DNA of 57,340 nt from UBA5448 sp045536965 (GCA_045536965.1 JAZSON010000010.1:1-57340), one strand, 5' to 3'. Numbered from the stretch's first letter, positions 24,306 through 34,513 are shown. Notes: a model not told the origin generated them from the letters alone. Program-made: numbers and translations.

Positions 24306-25492
24306 GTTTATACGGTTTTATTCATAAAATTTTCGGGAGTACCGAGGTGGTCTGGTCATCGAGATACCCCGAACAGATTCTTGACGATGTCCGCCACTTG
24401 CCCTTGAACATATACCGCATCCGTCGGGTGGATGAAAACAGCATTTCGTTTTTCATCTCGCAGTGGGATGAAAAAAAGCTGCGCGGTCTGCTTGAAAAAA
24501 AGGCTTTCGGAAAATATACCCTCATTCGCCACGGTCTTCCAGCGCGGGTGGTAAAGTACCGCATGCGCGTGGGGCTTGCGGTGGGATTTTTGCTGTCTGC
24601 TGTTTGTATGTTTCTTGCTACGCGGGTGGTGTGGTCGGTAGAGATCGAGGGACAGTCGGCATTGAGCGAGGAGGCAGTCCGCTCCATTTTATCGGCCGAA
24701 GGCGTAGAAGAGGGGGTTTGGCTTTCTACAATCGATGCCGAAGAAAAGCAACTGCAAATACTGGTCAACCATCCCGAAATTTCTTTTGTGGCCATCAATA
24801 TTTACGGAAACCATTTGAAGGTACAGGTGCGGGAGAGGGATAAAGAACCGTTGATTGCGGGGGACCATGATCCGTATAATTTGGTGGCGGCGACAGGCGG
24901 CAGTATTTTGCGTTGCGAGGTTATGGAGGGACAAACGGTTGTCGGCGTTTATGAAAGTGTGAAAGAAGGGGATTTGTTGGTCAGTGGTTTGGTGGATATT
25001 CAGGATCGCGGATACCGCATCGTGCATGCGCGCGGAAAGGTTTTTGCCCGCACAACACGAAAGTTTTCGGTGATGGTTCCCTTCGTTGCCACCGAAAAAC
25101 GCTATACAGGACAGGAAATGCGAAAAAAAACGGCAATTATTTTGGGAAAATCCATAAATCTTTTCTTAAATACTGGAATTTCCTACCCATTGTATGATAC
25201 AATAACCGTATATGATGGTGTCAGTCTTTTCGGAAAATCGACTTTGCCCTTGCGTACCAAAACCGTAACCTACCTTGAATATGTCGAAAAAGAGGTGGTG
25301 CGGGATGAAAAACGGGTGCGCGCCCTTGCCTACGATGCCTATCGTCGGTGGATGGGGGAAACGCTTTTGGATGCCGTGGTGGAGTCTGAAAATATCCGCG
25401 AGGAGATGACAAGCGAGGGACTTGTGTTTACCGTCGATCTGGTATTGACAGAAAATATTGCAAGAGAGGTCCCGTTTACGGTGGAACAGTAA
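24302..25492 (+). CDS. yqfD: Sporulation protein YqfD
   Basis: A 396-residue membrane-anchored sporulation protein, full length. The N-terminal cytoplasmic part is followed by a membrane span (about 93-112, LAVGFLLSAVCMFLATRVV). The outside region begins VEIEGQSALSEEAVRSIL and has LKVQVRERDKEPLI. It is coupled to yqfC and lies before phoH, the classic Firmicutes order. It supports late spore development in the mother cell. Confidence 0.9.
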   Translation: MSLYGFIHKIFGSTEVVWSSRYPEQILDDVRHLPLNIYRIRRVDENSISFFISQWDEKKLRGLLEKKAFGKYTLIRHGLPARVVKYRMRVGLAVGFLLSAVCMFLATRVVWSVEIEGQSALSEEAVRSILSAEGVEEGVWLSTIDAEEKQLQILVNHPEISFVAINIYGNHLKVQVRERDKEPLIAGDHDPYNLVAATGGSILRCEVMEGQTVVGVYESVKEGDLLVSGLVDIQDRGYRIVHARGKVFARTTRKFSVMVPFVATEKRYTGQEMRKKTAIILGKSINLFLNTGISYPLYDTITVYDGVSLFGKSTLPLRTKTVTYLEYVEKEVVRDEKRVRALAYDAYRRWMGETLLDAVVESENIREEMTSEGLVFTVDLVLTENIAREVPFTVEQ

Positions 25493-25522
25493 AATAAAAG
25501 AAGTCAACAGAAAGGTATTTGT

Positions 25523-26533
25523 ATGGCCGAAAAAATTTTGTATATCGAGAATCCCGATCGCATTGCCGATATTTTCGGCAGTTTTGATTCCCATGCGGCG
25601 CTGATTGAAAAAGAATTGGGTGTTTTGCTTATCAATCGCGATGTGGAAATCAAGATTATCGGCGACGAAGAAAATATATCTTCGTGCGTTGAGGTGCTTA
25701 ACTATCTGGAGCGACTGGCTTCTCTGTCGGGAACCATTTCCGAACAAAACGTGCAGTACGCCGTATCTATGGTCAAGAGCGGAGACGGCGATAAGCTGAA
25801 GGGGTTTGATGCTGACACGGTTTGTATTTCGGCCAAAGGAAGGGCTGTAAAGCCAAAGACGATGGGGCAAAAGGCGTATGTGCAGGCCATTCGTGATCAT
25901 ATCATCACCATCGGTGTAGGCCCTGCGGGTACGGGAAAAACCTTTTTGGCGGTCGCGGCGGCAACTGCCGCACTGCGCAACAAAGAGATCAGCCGTATTA
26001 TTTTGACCCGTCCCGCCGTCGAAGCAGGGGAACGGCTTGGATTTTTACCCGGAGATTTGCAAAGCAAGATTGATCCCTATCTGCGCCCGTTGTATGATGC
26101 TTTGTATGAGTTGATCGGCGCCGAGGGTTTCCAAAGACATTTGGAAAGAAACAGCATCGAGGTAGCGCCGCTGGCCTATATGCGCGGACGTACTTTGGAC
26201 GATTCGTTTATCATACTGGATGAAGCCCAAAACACAACCCCCGAACAGATGAAGATGTTTTTAACGCGACTCGGCTTCAATTCCAAGGTGGTGGTGACGG
26301 GAGATATTACTCAGATCGACCTGCCGCACGGTACAAAAAGCGGCTTGATCGGCGCGCTGGACATTCTTCGCGACATTGAGGGTATTGCCATCGAGCGGTT
26401 GGGTGCCAAGGATGTTGTGCGCCACTCGCTTGTGACCAAGATCATTGAGGCGTATGAAAAAGCCGCGCGTCCCGAAGAAAAAGAAAATGCCAAAAAAGAC
26501 ATACCGACAAAATATAAAAGAAAAGGATCCTGA
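25523..26533 (+). CDS. phoH: PhoH-family ATPase
   Basis: A 336-residue cytoplasmic ATPase of the PhoH/YbeZ type. Walker A is GPAGTGKTFLA (about 133-143) and Walker B is FIILDEAQNTTPEQM (about 231-245), with GDITQIDLP after it. It is thought to act with YbeY on RNA; the two genes are only 2 bases apart. AGAAAGG precedes the start. Confidence 0.94.
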   Translation: MAEKILYIENPDRIADIFGSFDSHAALIEKELGVLLINRDVEIKIIGDEENISSCVEVLNYLERLASLSGTISEQNVQYAVSMVKSGDGDKLKGFDADTVCISAKGRAVKPKTMGQKAYVQAIRDHIITIGVGPAGTGKTFLAVAAATAALRNKEISRIILTRPAVEAGERLGFLPGDLQSKIDPYLRPLYDALYELIGAEGFQRHLERNSIEVAPLAYMRGRTLDDSFIILDEAQNTTPEQMKMFLTRLGFNSKVVVTGDITQIDLPHGTKSGLIGALDILRDIEGIAIERLGAKDVVRHSLVTKIIEAYEKAARPEEKENAKKDIPTKYKRKGS

Positions 26534-26535
26534 CG

Positions 26536-27012
26536 ATGAAAGTGAAAAAGCATAACGCACATATTGATATTGACAATCGACAAAAATCCGTTAAGCTGAC
26601 GATGGGACACCGCGCGCTCATTCGCCGCGCCGTCAAAGCGGTGCTGGAATATGAAAATTTTTCCTTTGATGCCGAGGTTTCGGTCAGCGTTGTGACGGTG
26701 TCCGAAATTCATGCTTTGAACAAGGTGTACCGCGATGCCGATAAGCCTACCGATGTCCTTTCTTTTCCTTTGTGTGAAGATGGGGAATTTGAGGACGACA
26801 ACGGGGTGGTGGTGCTCGGTGATGTCATTTTGTGCGCCGATATTTTGGCGGCGCAGGCCGAAGCTTTCGGGCACAGTTTTGAGAGGGAACTTTGCTATCT
26901 GACCATTCATTCTATCCTTCACTTACTCGGTTATGACCATGTGGGCAGCATCGAGGAGGAAAAAGAAATGACGAATAAACAAGATGAGATTATTCAAAAA
27001 CTGGGACTTTGA
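26536..27012 (+). CDS. ybeY: Endoribonuclease / rRNA maturation factor YbeY
   Basis: A 158-residue metalloprotein with the zinc motif HSILHLLGYDH (about 129-139) and the preceding DKPTDVLSFP signature (about 74-83). It matures the 3' end of 16S rRNA and takes part in ribosome quality control. It sits between phoH and era, the conserved order. Confidence 0.95.
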   Translation: MKVKKHNAHIDIDNRQKSVKLTMGHRALIRRAVKAVLEYENFSFDAEVSVSVVTVSEIHALNKVYRDADKPTDVLSFPLCEDGEFEDDNGVVVLGDVILCADILAAQAEAFGHSFERELCYLTIHSILHLLGYDHVGSIEEEKEMTNKQDEIIQKLGL

Positions 27013-27024
27013 GAGGAAATGATC

Positions 27025-27936
27025 ATGATACAAAAAAATCCTGCCACTTGTTTTGTTGCCATTGTCGGCAAACCCAACGTGGGAAAAAGTACGATATTGA
27101 ATACATTGCTCGGTGAAAAAATTGCGGCCGTTTCGGACAAGCCACAAACCACCCGTACCCGTATCACGGGTATTTTAACCAAAGAAAATGTCCAGTACGT
27201 TTTTTTGGATACTCCCGGTATTCACCGCGCCCACAATCGTCTCGGCGAGGAAATGAATCGTGCGGCAAAGGGTGCGATGGCCGATGTCAACTGCACTCTG
27301 CTTGTCATTGAACCGACCGATCACATTCATCCCGTCGATTATTCGATCATTGAGCGATTTGAAAAGGATCCCGATAACGGCCCTTTGATTTTGGTGATCA
27401 ACAAATGCGATACCATTAAGAAAAACGCGATTCTGCCCATCATTGATTTGTATGCCAAGCGTTTTCCCTTTGCGGCCATACTGCCTGTTTCGGCAAAAAC
27501 AGGAGAGGGGATGGACATGGTTCTTGATGAGGTGGCCAAATATCAAACCGAAGGTGATTGGTATTTTGCTTCGGACGCGCTGACCGATCAGCCCGAGCGG
27601 GTCATTGCCGCCGAGATCATTCGCGAAAAGCTTCTGCGCCTTCTTTCCGACGAGGTGCCCCACGGCATTTATGTTGTAATTGAGGAAATGAAGGATGAGC
27701 GGGGACACTTGCTCCATATCCGCGCCGAAATATTCTGCGAACGTGAGTCGCACAAACGGATCATTATAGGGAAAAACGGTGCCATGCTCAAAAAAGCGGG
27801 AACCTATGCCCGTGAAGATCTGGAAGCCTTTTTCGGCGTGAAGGTGAATTTGAATCTGTGGGTCAAGGTGAAGGAAAAGTGGCGTGATAACAGCGCTCTT
27901 TTAAACCGCATCGGCCTGAGGGACGAATTCGAATGA
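27025..27936 (+). CDS. era: GTPase Era
   Basis: A 303-residue ribosome-assembly GTPase. It has GKPNVGKS (G1), TTRTR (G2), DTPG (G3), NKCD (G4), and a C-terminal KH domain with IIIGKNGAMLKKAG that binds the 3' end of 16S rRNA. ATG 27025 is preferred over 27019 because GAGAGG then has an 8-base spacer. It overlaps recO by 4 bases. Confidence 0.96.
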   Translation: MIQKNPATCFVAIVGKPNVGKSTILNTLLGEKIAAVSDKPQTTRTRITGILTKENVQYVFLDTPGIHRAHNRLGEEMNRAAKGAMADVNCTLLVIEPTDHIHPVDYSIIERFEKDPDNGPLILVINKCDTIKKNAILPIIDLYAKRFPFAAILPVSAKTGEGMDMVLDEVAKYQTEGDWYFASDALTDQPERVIAAEIIREKLLRLLSDEVPHGIYVVIEEMKDERGHLLHIRAEIFCERESHKRIIIGKNGAMLKKAGTYAREDLEAFFGVKVNLNLWVKVKEKWRDNSALLNRIGLRDEFE

Positions 27937-28685
27937 TGATCAATACCAAGGGGATGGTTCTGCGTGCATCTCCTTATCGCGAACACGACCGCATTTTGAC
28001 TCTGTTGACCGAGGATATCGGGAGAATCACCGTCATGGCAAATGCTGTCCGTTCGGTGCGCAGTCATAATAAAGGGGCGGTCATGCCCTACGGATATGCC
28101 GAATACACCCTTTCCAAAAAAGGGGACTTTTACCATCTGCGCGGTTCGGATATGATTCTCTCTCCCATTAAGCCGGGCGCATCCCTTGAAACCCTTGCTT
28201 TGTGCGCCTACTTTTCTCAACTTTGCGAGGATGCCGCCACCGATGTCGAAAGTTGTCGCGAACTGCTTCGGTTGCTTGTGAACGGTATATGCATTGCCGC
28301 GAAAGAGGATAGACCGCGGGAGTTGGTAAAAGGGGTATTTGAGCTGCGCTTTCTGACCTTGATCGGCTATATGCCCGACTTTTTTTCCTGCGTGGATTGC
28401 GGAGGTGAAGCGGTGTGCCGATTTGATACCTTCAACGGACAGTCAAGGTGTGAGCACTGTGCCGAAGCAAACCGCAGGGAACAAGAAAAGGTGGTTTCGG
28501 CCGCGTGTCTTTCGCTTGCCAAAAGAACGGTGACGGTGGGAGAAAAGGAAGCGTACGCCGTCAAAGCCGACGAGGGGCTTCTTTACGAGTTTGCTTCTCT
28601 TTGCGAGGAATATTTATTGGCGCAAATGGAACGGGATTACCCTTCCTTGCGTTATTACCGCGAAATAAATTTGCACAAGGATTAA
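27933..28685 (+). CDS. recO: DNA repair protein RecO
   Basis: A 250-residue protein with an N-terminal OB fold (MINTKGMVLRASPYREHDRILTLL-type opening) and a helical C-terminal domain with four zinc-binding cysteines (CVDCGG and CEHC). It helps RecR load RecA on SSB-coated DNA. It is coupled to era and lies 4 bases before mutS2. Confidence 0.93.
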   Translation: MMINTKGMVLRASPYREHDRILTLLTEDIGRITVMANAVRSVRSHNKGAVMPYGYAEYTLSKKGDFYHLRGSDMILSPIKPGASLETLALCAYFSQLCEDAATDVESCRELLRLLVNGICIAAKEDRPRELVKGVFELRFLTLIGYMPDFFSCVDCGGEAVCRFDTFNGQSRCEHCAEANRREQEKVVSAACLSLAKRTVTVGEKEAYAVKADEGLLYEFASLCEEYLLAQMERDYPSLRYYREINLHKD

Positions 28686-28689
28686 AAAA

Positions 28690-31053
28690 ATGTTTGAACG
28701 TGCCGCTGTTAAATTAGAATTTGATCAAATACGCAATCTGCTTGCCGACTGTACTTCGTTTCAAGGGGCAAAGGATATCATCGTTTCTTTGATGCCCGAG
28801 GCGACACCGCAGGCCGTTCGTGCTGCCCTTTCTCAAACAACGGCCGCCAAAGCGTTGATTGCTTCCAAGGGTGGACTTCATGCGGCGGCCGCTGCTTCGG
28901 TTCCCGATGATGCTCGCCGCGCAGCCAAAGGAATGATTTTGACTTGTCAGCAGCTTATGCAGGTGGCAGATCTGCTTTCGGATACCCGTCAGGCCACCGA
29001 TTATTCGGATAAACTGCCGATGGATAACCCCTTGTTTTATCTTTTTTCCCGTCTGATTCCCCACAAGGCATTGGAGGATGCCATTCGTCATGCCATTATC
29101 GGAGAGGATACATTGGCCGATGATGCCAGCGATGAGCTTTATAAAATCCGTCGGCGTATTCGGGTCGCCAATGCAAAGATACGGGAAACCCTGCAACAGA
29201 TGATCGCGTCTCCCAAATACGCCACCTCATTGCAGGATGCCATTATCACCCAGAGAAACGGGCGGTTTGTTGTGCCTGTGAAGGTGGAATATAAAAACGA
29301 CGTTCGCGGATTGGTACACGACACCTCTTCATCGGGGGCGACTGTTTTTGTTGAGCCGTTGGCTGTACTGGAACTTAACAATGAAATACGCATGCTGGAA
29401 AATCAGGAAAAGTTGGAAATTACGCGTATTTTGACCGAGTTTTCGGATAACGTGGGCATGAATGCCGAAATGATTGCCCGCGACTACGAGACTCTTTGTG
29501 AGCTGGCTGTGGTTTTTGCCAAAGCGGAACTCTCTTACCGCATGAAGGCGGTGGAGCCCATCGTTTCGGATACGTCATACTTTTCTTTCCGCAATGCCCG
29601 CCATCCTCTTTTGCCTGCCGACCGCGTAGTACCCATAACGGTGGAACTGGGTGGAGCATACACCTCGCTGGTTGTAACGGGACCGAACACGGGTGGTAAG
29701 ACGGTGTCTTTAAAAACCTGCGGTCTTTTGTCCATGATGGCCCAGACGGGTCTGCATATACCTGCATCCGAAGGATCGGTTTGCGCTGTTTTTAACGATA
29801 TTTTACCCGATATCGGCGACGAACAGAGCATTGAACAGTCATTGTCCACCTTTTCATCCCACATGGTGCACATCATCGATATGATCGATCGCGCCGCACC
29901 CGGCACGCTGGTTATATTTGATGAATTGGGCGCGGGTACCGATCCCATTGAGGGTGCCGCGCTTGCTATTGCCATTTTGGAAAAGGTGCGTGCGGCCGGC
30001 GCTCTTTGCCTTGCAACCACCCACTATGCCGAGTTGAAAAGTTATGCCATGGATACTGAGGGTGTGGAAAACGCCTCTTGTGAATTTGATGTTGAATCCT
30101 TGCGGCCGACCTATCGTTTGATCGTCGGTACGCCGGGTCGATCCAATGCTTTCTTGATTGCCGAGCGATTGGGCATGCCCCGCGAGGTGATCTTATCGGC
30201 GCAGGCGCTCATGGAGGAGGATCAGCAGGAATTTGCCCGCGTGATCGAAAAACTCGAGCAGAGCCGTACCGAAATGGAGAAGGCCAAGGCCGAAGCCGAT
30301 CGTATCCGCGAAGAAACGAGAACGGCCCACGAAAAGGCACTGGCCGAGAAAGAGAAACTGCTGGAAAGCGCCAAAAAGGATGTGGAAAATGCCCGTATGC
30401 AGGCTCAGCGTATCATTCGTGGCGCCGAGGCAGCCAGCGAAAGCGTCATGAAGGAGCTTGAGCTTTTGCGCCGTAAGCGGGAGGATGAACTGAAAAGGGA
30501 AGAACTGGAAAGATCCCGCGCGGCTTTCCGCGCAACCCTGAAAAAAGCCGAGGGGGATGTCGTCATATCGGCAAACGTGCCTGTTGAACCCGAGGCGCCC
30601 TATGTGTTGCCCCGTCCGCTTTGCGTGGGAGATCGCGTTTTCGTGGTCACTCTTCAGGCGGAGGGTAAAATCGAACAAATCGAAGGAAAAAAATATACAG
30701 TTACCGTCGGCAGTATGCGGTGCAAGGCGAATGAAAAGGATTTGCGGTTGCTTGCTCCCGAGAAAAAACAGGTGAAAAAGAGCGCGGGCGGTCTGCGTTC
30801 GGCTGTTTCGGTTCGTTCTGAAATTGATTTGCGGGGTGAAACCTGCGACGATGCTTGGTTTAGAGTGGATAAATATTTGGATGATGCCATGCTTGCGGGG
30901 CTTCCTTCGGTCACCGTGATCCACGGCAAGGGAACGGGGGCTCTCCGTAAAGCACTGTGGGATCAGTTCAAGAAGGATAAACGTGTCAAGGATTATCGCA
31001 CGGGCGCTTTCGGCGAAGGAGATTTCGGTGTAACGGTTGTGACATTGAAATAA
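28690..31053 (+). CDS. mutS2: Endonuclease MutS2 / RqcU
   Basis: A 787-residue MutS-family ATPase. Walker A is GPNTGGKT (about 336-343) and Walker B is VIFDELGAGTDP (about 407-418). A long coiled-coil clamp follows (about 520-640), and the C-terminal Smr domain has EIDLRGETCDDA and VIHGKGTGALRKAL. In Firmicutes it splits collided ribosomes and suppresses recombination. Full length, with the start close behind recO. Confidence 0.95.
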   Translation: MFERAAVKLEFDQIRNLLADCTSFQGAKDIIVSLMPEATPQAVRAALSQTTAAKALIASKGGLHAAAAASVPDDARRAAKGMILTCQQLMQVADLLSDTRQATDYSDKLPMDNPLFYLFSRLIPHKALEDAIRHAIIGEDTLADDASDELYKIRRRIRVANAKIRETLQQMIASPKYATSLQDAIITQRNGRFVVPVKVEYKNDVRGLVHDTSSSGATVFVEPLAVLELNNEIRMLENQEKLEITRILTEFSDNVGMNAEMIARDYETLCELAVVFAKAELSYRMKAVEPIVSDTSYFSFRNARHPLLPADRVVPITVELGGAYTSLVVTGPNTGGKTVSLKTCGLLSMMAQTGLHIPASEGSVCAVFNDILPDIGDEQSIEQSLSTFSSHMVHIIDMIDRAAPGTLVIFDELGAGTDPIEGAALAIAILEKVRAAGALCLATTHYAELKSYAMDTEGVENASCEFDVESLRPTYRLIVGTPGRSNAFLIAERLGMPREVILSAQALMEEDQQEFARVIEKLEQSRTEMEKAKAEADRIREETRTAHEKALAEKEKLLESAKKDVENARMQAQRIIRGAEAASESVMKELELLRRKREDELKREELERSRAAFRATLKKAEGDVVISANVPVEPEAPYVLPRPLCVGDRVFVVTLQAEGKIEQIEGKKYTVTVGSMRCKANEKDLRLLAPEKKQVKKSAGGLRSAVSVRSEIDLRGETCDDAWFRVDKYLDDAMLAGLPSVTVIHGKGTGALRKALWDQFKKDKRVKDYRTGAFGEGDFGVTVVTLK

Positions 31054-31149
31054 GCATTTTTTGCAAACAATATGCAGAATTTTGCAATGGATATGGCAAA
31101 AAAACTGTGTTAAAATGATAAAAATGTACAGAATAAAAGGAGAATTGAC

Positions 31150-31998
31150 ATGGCTAATTTTTTAATCAGCGCTTTTTCGGATGAGTATTCCCCGATGTTT
31201 TCCGAGCAGTTGGAGGGGATGAAAAAACTTGGGATCGGTTATATCGAGCCCCGCGGCATTGATAAAAACAATGTTTCTGTTCTTTCGGACGCGGCACTTG
31301 AAGATGCTCGTCGTATGATGGATGAGGCAGGCATCGGTGTTTCTGCCATCGGTTCGCCCATCGGCAAAATTACCCTCGAGGATGACTTTGATGCTTACAT
31401 GGCTCAATTTGATCAGATCATGCGCGCCGCTGAAATTCTGGGTACCAAACGTATCAGAATGTTTAGCTTTTTTATTCCCGAAGGAGAAAATCCCCGCAAG
31501 TACCGTGACGCTGTGTTGTCTAAACTGGATGTATTGATTTCCCGTGCCGTTAAAAGAAATATTTTGCTTTGCCACGAAAATGAAAGCCGCATTTACGGAG
31601 ATAAACTGGAAGAATGCGTCGATCTGATGGAGCAGTTCGGTACCGACATGAAATTTGTTTTCGATCCCTGCAACTTTATTCACGCCGATGTGGATACATG
31701 GGAGGCTTATAAGGCGCTGAAACCTTGGATTGAATATGTGCACATCAAGGATGCTACTGCCGAAAAAGCCATTTGTCCCGCAGGAGAGGGCATCGGGCAT
31801 ATCCGCGAGATCTTGGCTGATTGCAAATCCTTGGATCGCGACATGTTTGTTACACTTGAACCCCATTTGAGAGTATTCGACGGATTGAACAATCTTTCCA
31901 ACATGGATGATATCGTCATGCGTTATCAGTACAATTCCTCGCAGGAGGCATTTACCGCCGCCTACGATGCTTTGCAGGCAATCATCAAGTCGTTGTAA
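31150..31998 (+). CDS. Sugar phosphate isomerase/epimerase (AP endonuclease 2-like TIM barrel)
   Basis: A 282-residue TIM-barrel protein of the xylose isomerase-like fold, with metal-ligand candidates in LLCHENESRIYG (about 138-149), FVFDPCNFIHAD (about 175-186), and VHIKDATAEKA. Such proteins isomerise or epimerise sugars or inositol derivatives; the substrate is unknown. It has its own start with AAGGAGAATTGAC upstream and a terminator behind it, so it is probably monocistronic. Confidence 0.85.
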   Translation: MANFLISAFSDEYSPMFSEQLEGMKKLGIGYIEPRGIDKNNVSVLSDAALEDARRMMDEAGIGVSAIGSPIGKITLEDDFDAYMAQFDQIMRAAEILGTKRIRMFSFFIPEGENPRKYRDAVLSKLDVLISRAVKRNILLCHENESRIYGDKLEECVDLMEQFGTDMKFVFDPCNFIHADVDTWEAYKALKPWIEYVHIKDATAEKAICPAGEGIGHIREILADCKSLDRDMFVTLEPHLRVFDGLNNLSNMDDIVMRYQYNSSQEAFTAAYDALQAIIKSL

Positions 31999-32006
31999 AA
32001 ATCAAA

Positions 32007-32047
32007 CCGCCGCCTTTTGTAAAAACGGGCGGCGGCTGTTTTTTTGC
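32007..32047 (+). terminator. Terminator of the isomerase-like gene
   Basis: ACCGCCGCC pairs with GGCGGCGGC-type bases around an A/T loop, followed by TGTTTTTTT. Confidence 0.8.
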
Positions 32048-32086
32048 TCCAAATGAAGCGGACTAGGACTTTTATATAAAAAACAC

Positions 32087-32115
32087 TTGATTCTTATTGT
32101 GATTGGGTGTATAAT
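32087..32115 (+). promoter_or_regulatory. Promoter of the ClC channel gene
   Basis: TTGATT (32087-32092), 17-base spacer, TATAAT (32110-32115), about 75 bases before the start. Confidence 0.65.
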
Positions 32116-32188
32116 CGGCGCGTTCGTGTAAATGGGAAAAAGACTCAAACGCGTGACAATGCAAGAAACTGTAAGGAGGTATGTGCGG

Positions 32189-33496
32189 ATGAACAACCCG
32201 AAAGACAATTTGAAAAATATTGTTCCTTGTCTGATGCATTCGTGTTTTTGCGGCATTTTGACAGGCTTAATTGTTTTCGCATTTAAGTGGGCCGCTTCGG
32301 CGGTTACGGCCTCGTCCGAGTTTCTTTACCGATTGGCAAGGGAAAACACCGTAAACTCCCTTTTGCTTCTTTGCGGCGTGGCGCTTTTGGCGTGTATTTC
32401 CTATTTAATTATCACCAAGTTGCCCGCTTGCTGCGGTTTGGATGTAACTGCGGCGGTGCGGTATATCCTCGGCCGCGTCTCCTTTAACCGTGTTTTGAAT
32501 ATCTTTGTTTTGTTTTTCTCAGCCTTGGTGACCTTTTTCAGCGGTGTTCCGCTGGGGAGCGAGGGGCCGAGTATACAGATGGGTTGTGCCGTCGGGTACG
32601 GTAGCGCCCAGCATCTTATAAGAAAAAATCCCGAACGTGTCAAATATATGATTACGGGGGGCGCCTGTGCGGGTTTTTGCGCCGCTACGGGTGCGATATT
32701 CAGCGGTGTGTTTTTTGCCGTTGAAGAGGTATATCGCCGTTTTTCACCGTTGATTTTGTTGACTACCTTTACTGCCGCGGTTTCCTCGGCGGCCGCCGTG
32801 GAAGCTGCTTGTTATTTAACAGGTCGAGAAAGGCTGCTTTTCCACCTTTCCATGGAGGAAGTATTGCCGCTCCGATATTTGTGGGTGGCTGTGGTTGCGG
32901 GACTGTTTATCGGTGTTTTTGCCGTCGGTTTTGTTTACCTTCGCCGTTTCGTTTGGCGCATGATGCAGGGAGTGCTGGGGAAGATACCGAAGCTTGTGAA
33001 AATGATCTGTATATTTGTCATTGTCGGTCTGCTTGGCATTGTGTCGGAAAAATTTGTCGGTTCGGGCCACCATTTGATCGATGAATTGTTGGAGGGACAT
33101 CGTTTCCCGTGGCAGATTTTGCTTTTGTATTTGTCGGTGCGTTTGATTCTCGTTTTGTTTTCTACCCAAATGGGAATCACCGGCGGACTCTTTATTCCGT
33201 TTTTAGCTTTTGGTGCCATGGCGGGAGGTCTTTTGTCCGAGTGGTTGATTTCTCTTTCGGTTTTGCCGCCCGAATATAGAAGTATCATGGTTTTGATCGG
33301 TATGCTGGCCTTTCTTGCCGCAGTTTCCAAAATCCCCTTGACAGCCATTGTCTTTTCGGTGGAAGCGGTGTGCGGTTTGACAAACGCCCTGCCCATTGCG
33401 GTGGGTGTTGGGCTTGCCTACGGTGTGATTGCTTTGTGGAACAAATACTGCGTGCAAAAATCCGTCCAAAGCCAAAAATCTGAGTCGGAAACGTAA
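32189..33496 (+). CDS. ClC-family chloride channel / H+ antiporter
   Basis: A 435-residue membrane protein with about ten spans. The selectivity motif is FFSGVPLGSEGPSIQMG, with Ser-Glu at the gating glutamate position (GSEGP instead of GREGP). GGACAGFCAATGA and GLFIPFLAFGAMAGG are the second and third motifs. ATG 32189 is used because AAGGAGG lies 9 bases upstream; the frame back to 32132 precedes that site. It moves chloride or fluoride-like anions; antiporter or channel cannot be told. A terminator follows. Confidence 0.9.
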   Translation: MNNPKDNLKNIVPCLMHSCFCGILTGLIVFAFKWAASAVTASSEFLYRLARENTVNSLLLLCGVALLACISYLIITKLPACCGLDVTAAVRYILGRVSFNRVLNIFVLFFSALVTFFSGVPLGSEGPSIQMGCAVGYGSAQHLIRKNPERVKYMITGGACAGFCAATGAIFSGVFFAVEEVYRRFSPLILLTTFTAAVSSAAAVEAACYLTGRERLLFHLSMEEVLPLRYLWVAVVAGLFIGVFAVGFVYLRRFVWRMMQGVLGKIPKLVKMICIFVIVGLLGIVSEKFVGSGHHLIDELLEGHRFPWQILLLYLSVRLILVLFSTQMGITGGLFIPFLAFGAMAGGLLSEWLISLSVLPPEYRSIMVLIGMLAFLAAVSKIPLTAIVFSVEAVCGLTNALPIAVGVGLAYGVIALWNKYCVQKSVQSQKSESET

Positions 33497-33528
33497 ATAG
33501 GCTCACTATGTCTTTAAAAAGGTGTTTG

Positions 33529-33562
33529 ATGCGGTTGCAAAAGTGGTTGCAACCGCATTTTA
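33529..33562 (+). terminator. Terminator of the ClC gene
   Basis: A 12-bp perfect stem, ATGCGGTTGCAA with its complement, loop AAGTGG, followed by TTTATTTAT. Confidence 0.8.
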
Positions 33563-33597
33563 TTTATGCAAATCATGTAAATAATCTTGAAATTCGG

Positions 33598-33626
33598 TTG
33601 AAAAATGATCCATCTTCGGATATACT
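33598..33626 (+). promoter_or_regulatory. dapF promoter
   Basis: TTGAAA (33598-33603), 17-base spacer, TATACT (33621-33626), 40 bases before the start. Confidence 0.65.
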
Positions 33627-33665
33627 GTAATATAGGAGCATTGATTTGAAAGGATGATACTTTTT

Positions 33666-34505
33666 ATGATGCGCGAATTTGTGAAGATGCATGGCGCAGG
33701 CAATGATTATTTATATTTTGATTGTTTTGACCGGCCGCTTGAAAATGCGGCGGAGTTGGCTGTGAAATTGAGCCGCAGACGTTTTTCGGTCGGTGGCGAC
33801 GGAATTATTCTGATCCATCCCTCCAAGGTGGCTGATGCGCGGATGCAGATGTTTAACGCCGACGGCAGCGAAGGGAAAATGTGCGGGAACGGTATTCGTT
33901 GCGTTGCCAAGTTTATGTATGATTTCAGAAAGATTCAAAAGGACGTTTTAACCATAGAAACCCTTGCGGGTATCAAAACCATTCGTCTCGTGATCGAAAA
34001 CGGCGTTGCCGTACGCGCCGCCGTGGATATGGGAACTGTTTCGTTTGAGCCCTCTTCCGTTCCGCTTGTATCCGAACATCCCATGATCGATACGCCTTTG
34101 CAGATTATGGGAAAAGAGTGGAGATGCACCGCGCTTTCGGTGGGGAATCCTCATGTTGTCATTTTTACCGATGACGTATACCATATGCCGATCGAAAGAT
34201 TCGGCCCCTCCTTTGAACGCCATGCCATTTTCCCCGAGGGGGTCAATACAGAGTTTGCCGAAATGGTTTCACCCACACACATCAAGATGCGTGTTTGGGA
34301 ACGGGGATCGGGGGAAACCCTTGCCTGCGGAACCGGCGCCTCTGCTACGGTGGCTGCTGCGGTAAAATTGGGACTGAGTCAGGCAAACACTCCCGTTCGG
34401 GTGGATCTGCTTGGCGGATCATTGATCATTACCGTTGATGATCATGGCGGTGTGTGTATGGAAGGACCTGCCGAAGTATCCTTTTGCGGTAAGGTTTCGG
34501 TTTGA
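33666..34505 (+). CDS. dapF: Diaminopimelate epimerase
   Basis: A 279-residue cofactor-free racemase turning LL- into meso-diaminopimelate for lysine and peptidoglycan. The two active-site cysteines are in GKMCGNGIRC (about 71-80) and ETLACGTGASA (about 217-227). KMHGAGNDY is the usual N-terminus, so ATG 33666 or 33669 is taken instead of 33654. AAAGGA is 12 bases upstream, a long spacer. Monocistronic, between a promoter and a hairpin. Confidence 0.94.
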   Translation: MMREFVKMHGAGNDYLYFDCFDRPLENAAELAVKLSRRRFSVGGDGIILIHPSKVADARMQMFNADGSEGKMCGNGIRCVAKFMYDFRKIQKDVLTIETLAGIKTIRLVIENGVAVRAAVDMGTVSFEPSSVPLVSEHPMIDTPLQIMGKEWRCTALSVGNPHVVIFTDDVYHMPIERFGPSFERHAIFPEGVNTEFAEMVSPTHIKMRVWERGSGETLACGTGASATVAAAVKLGLSQANTPVRVDLLGGSLIITVDDHGGVCMEGPAEVSFCGKVSV

Positions 34506-34513
34506 ATCTAAAG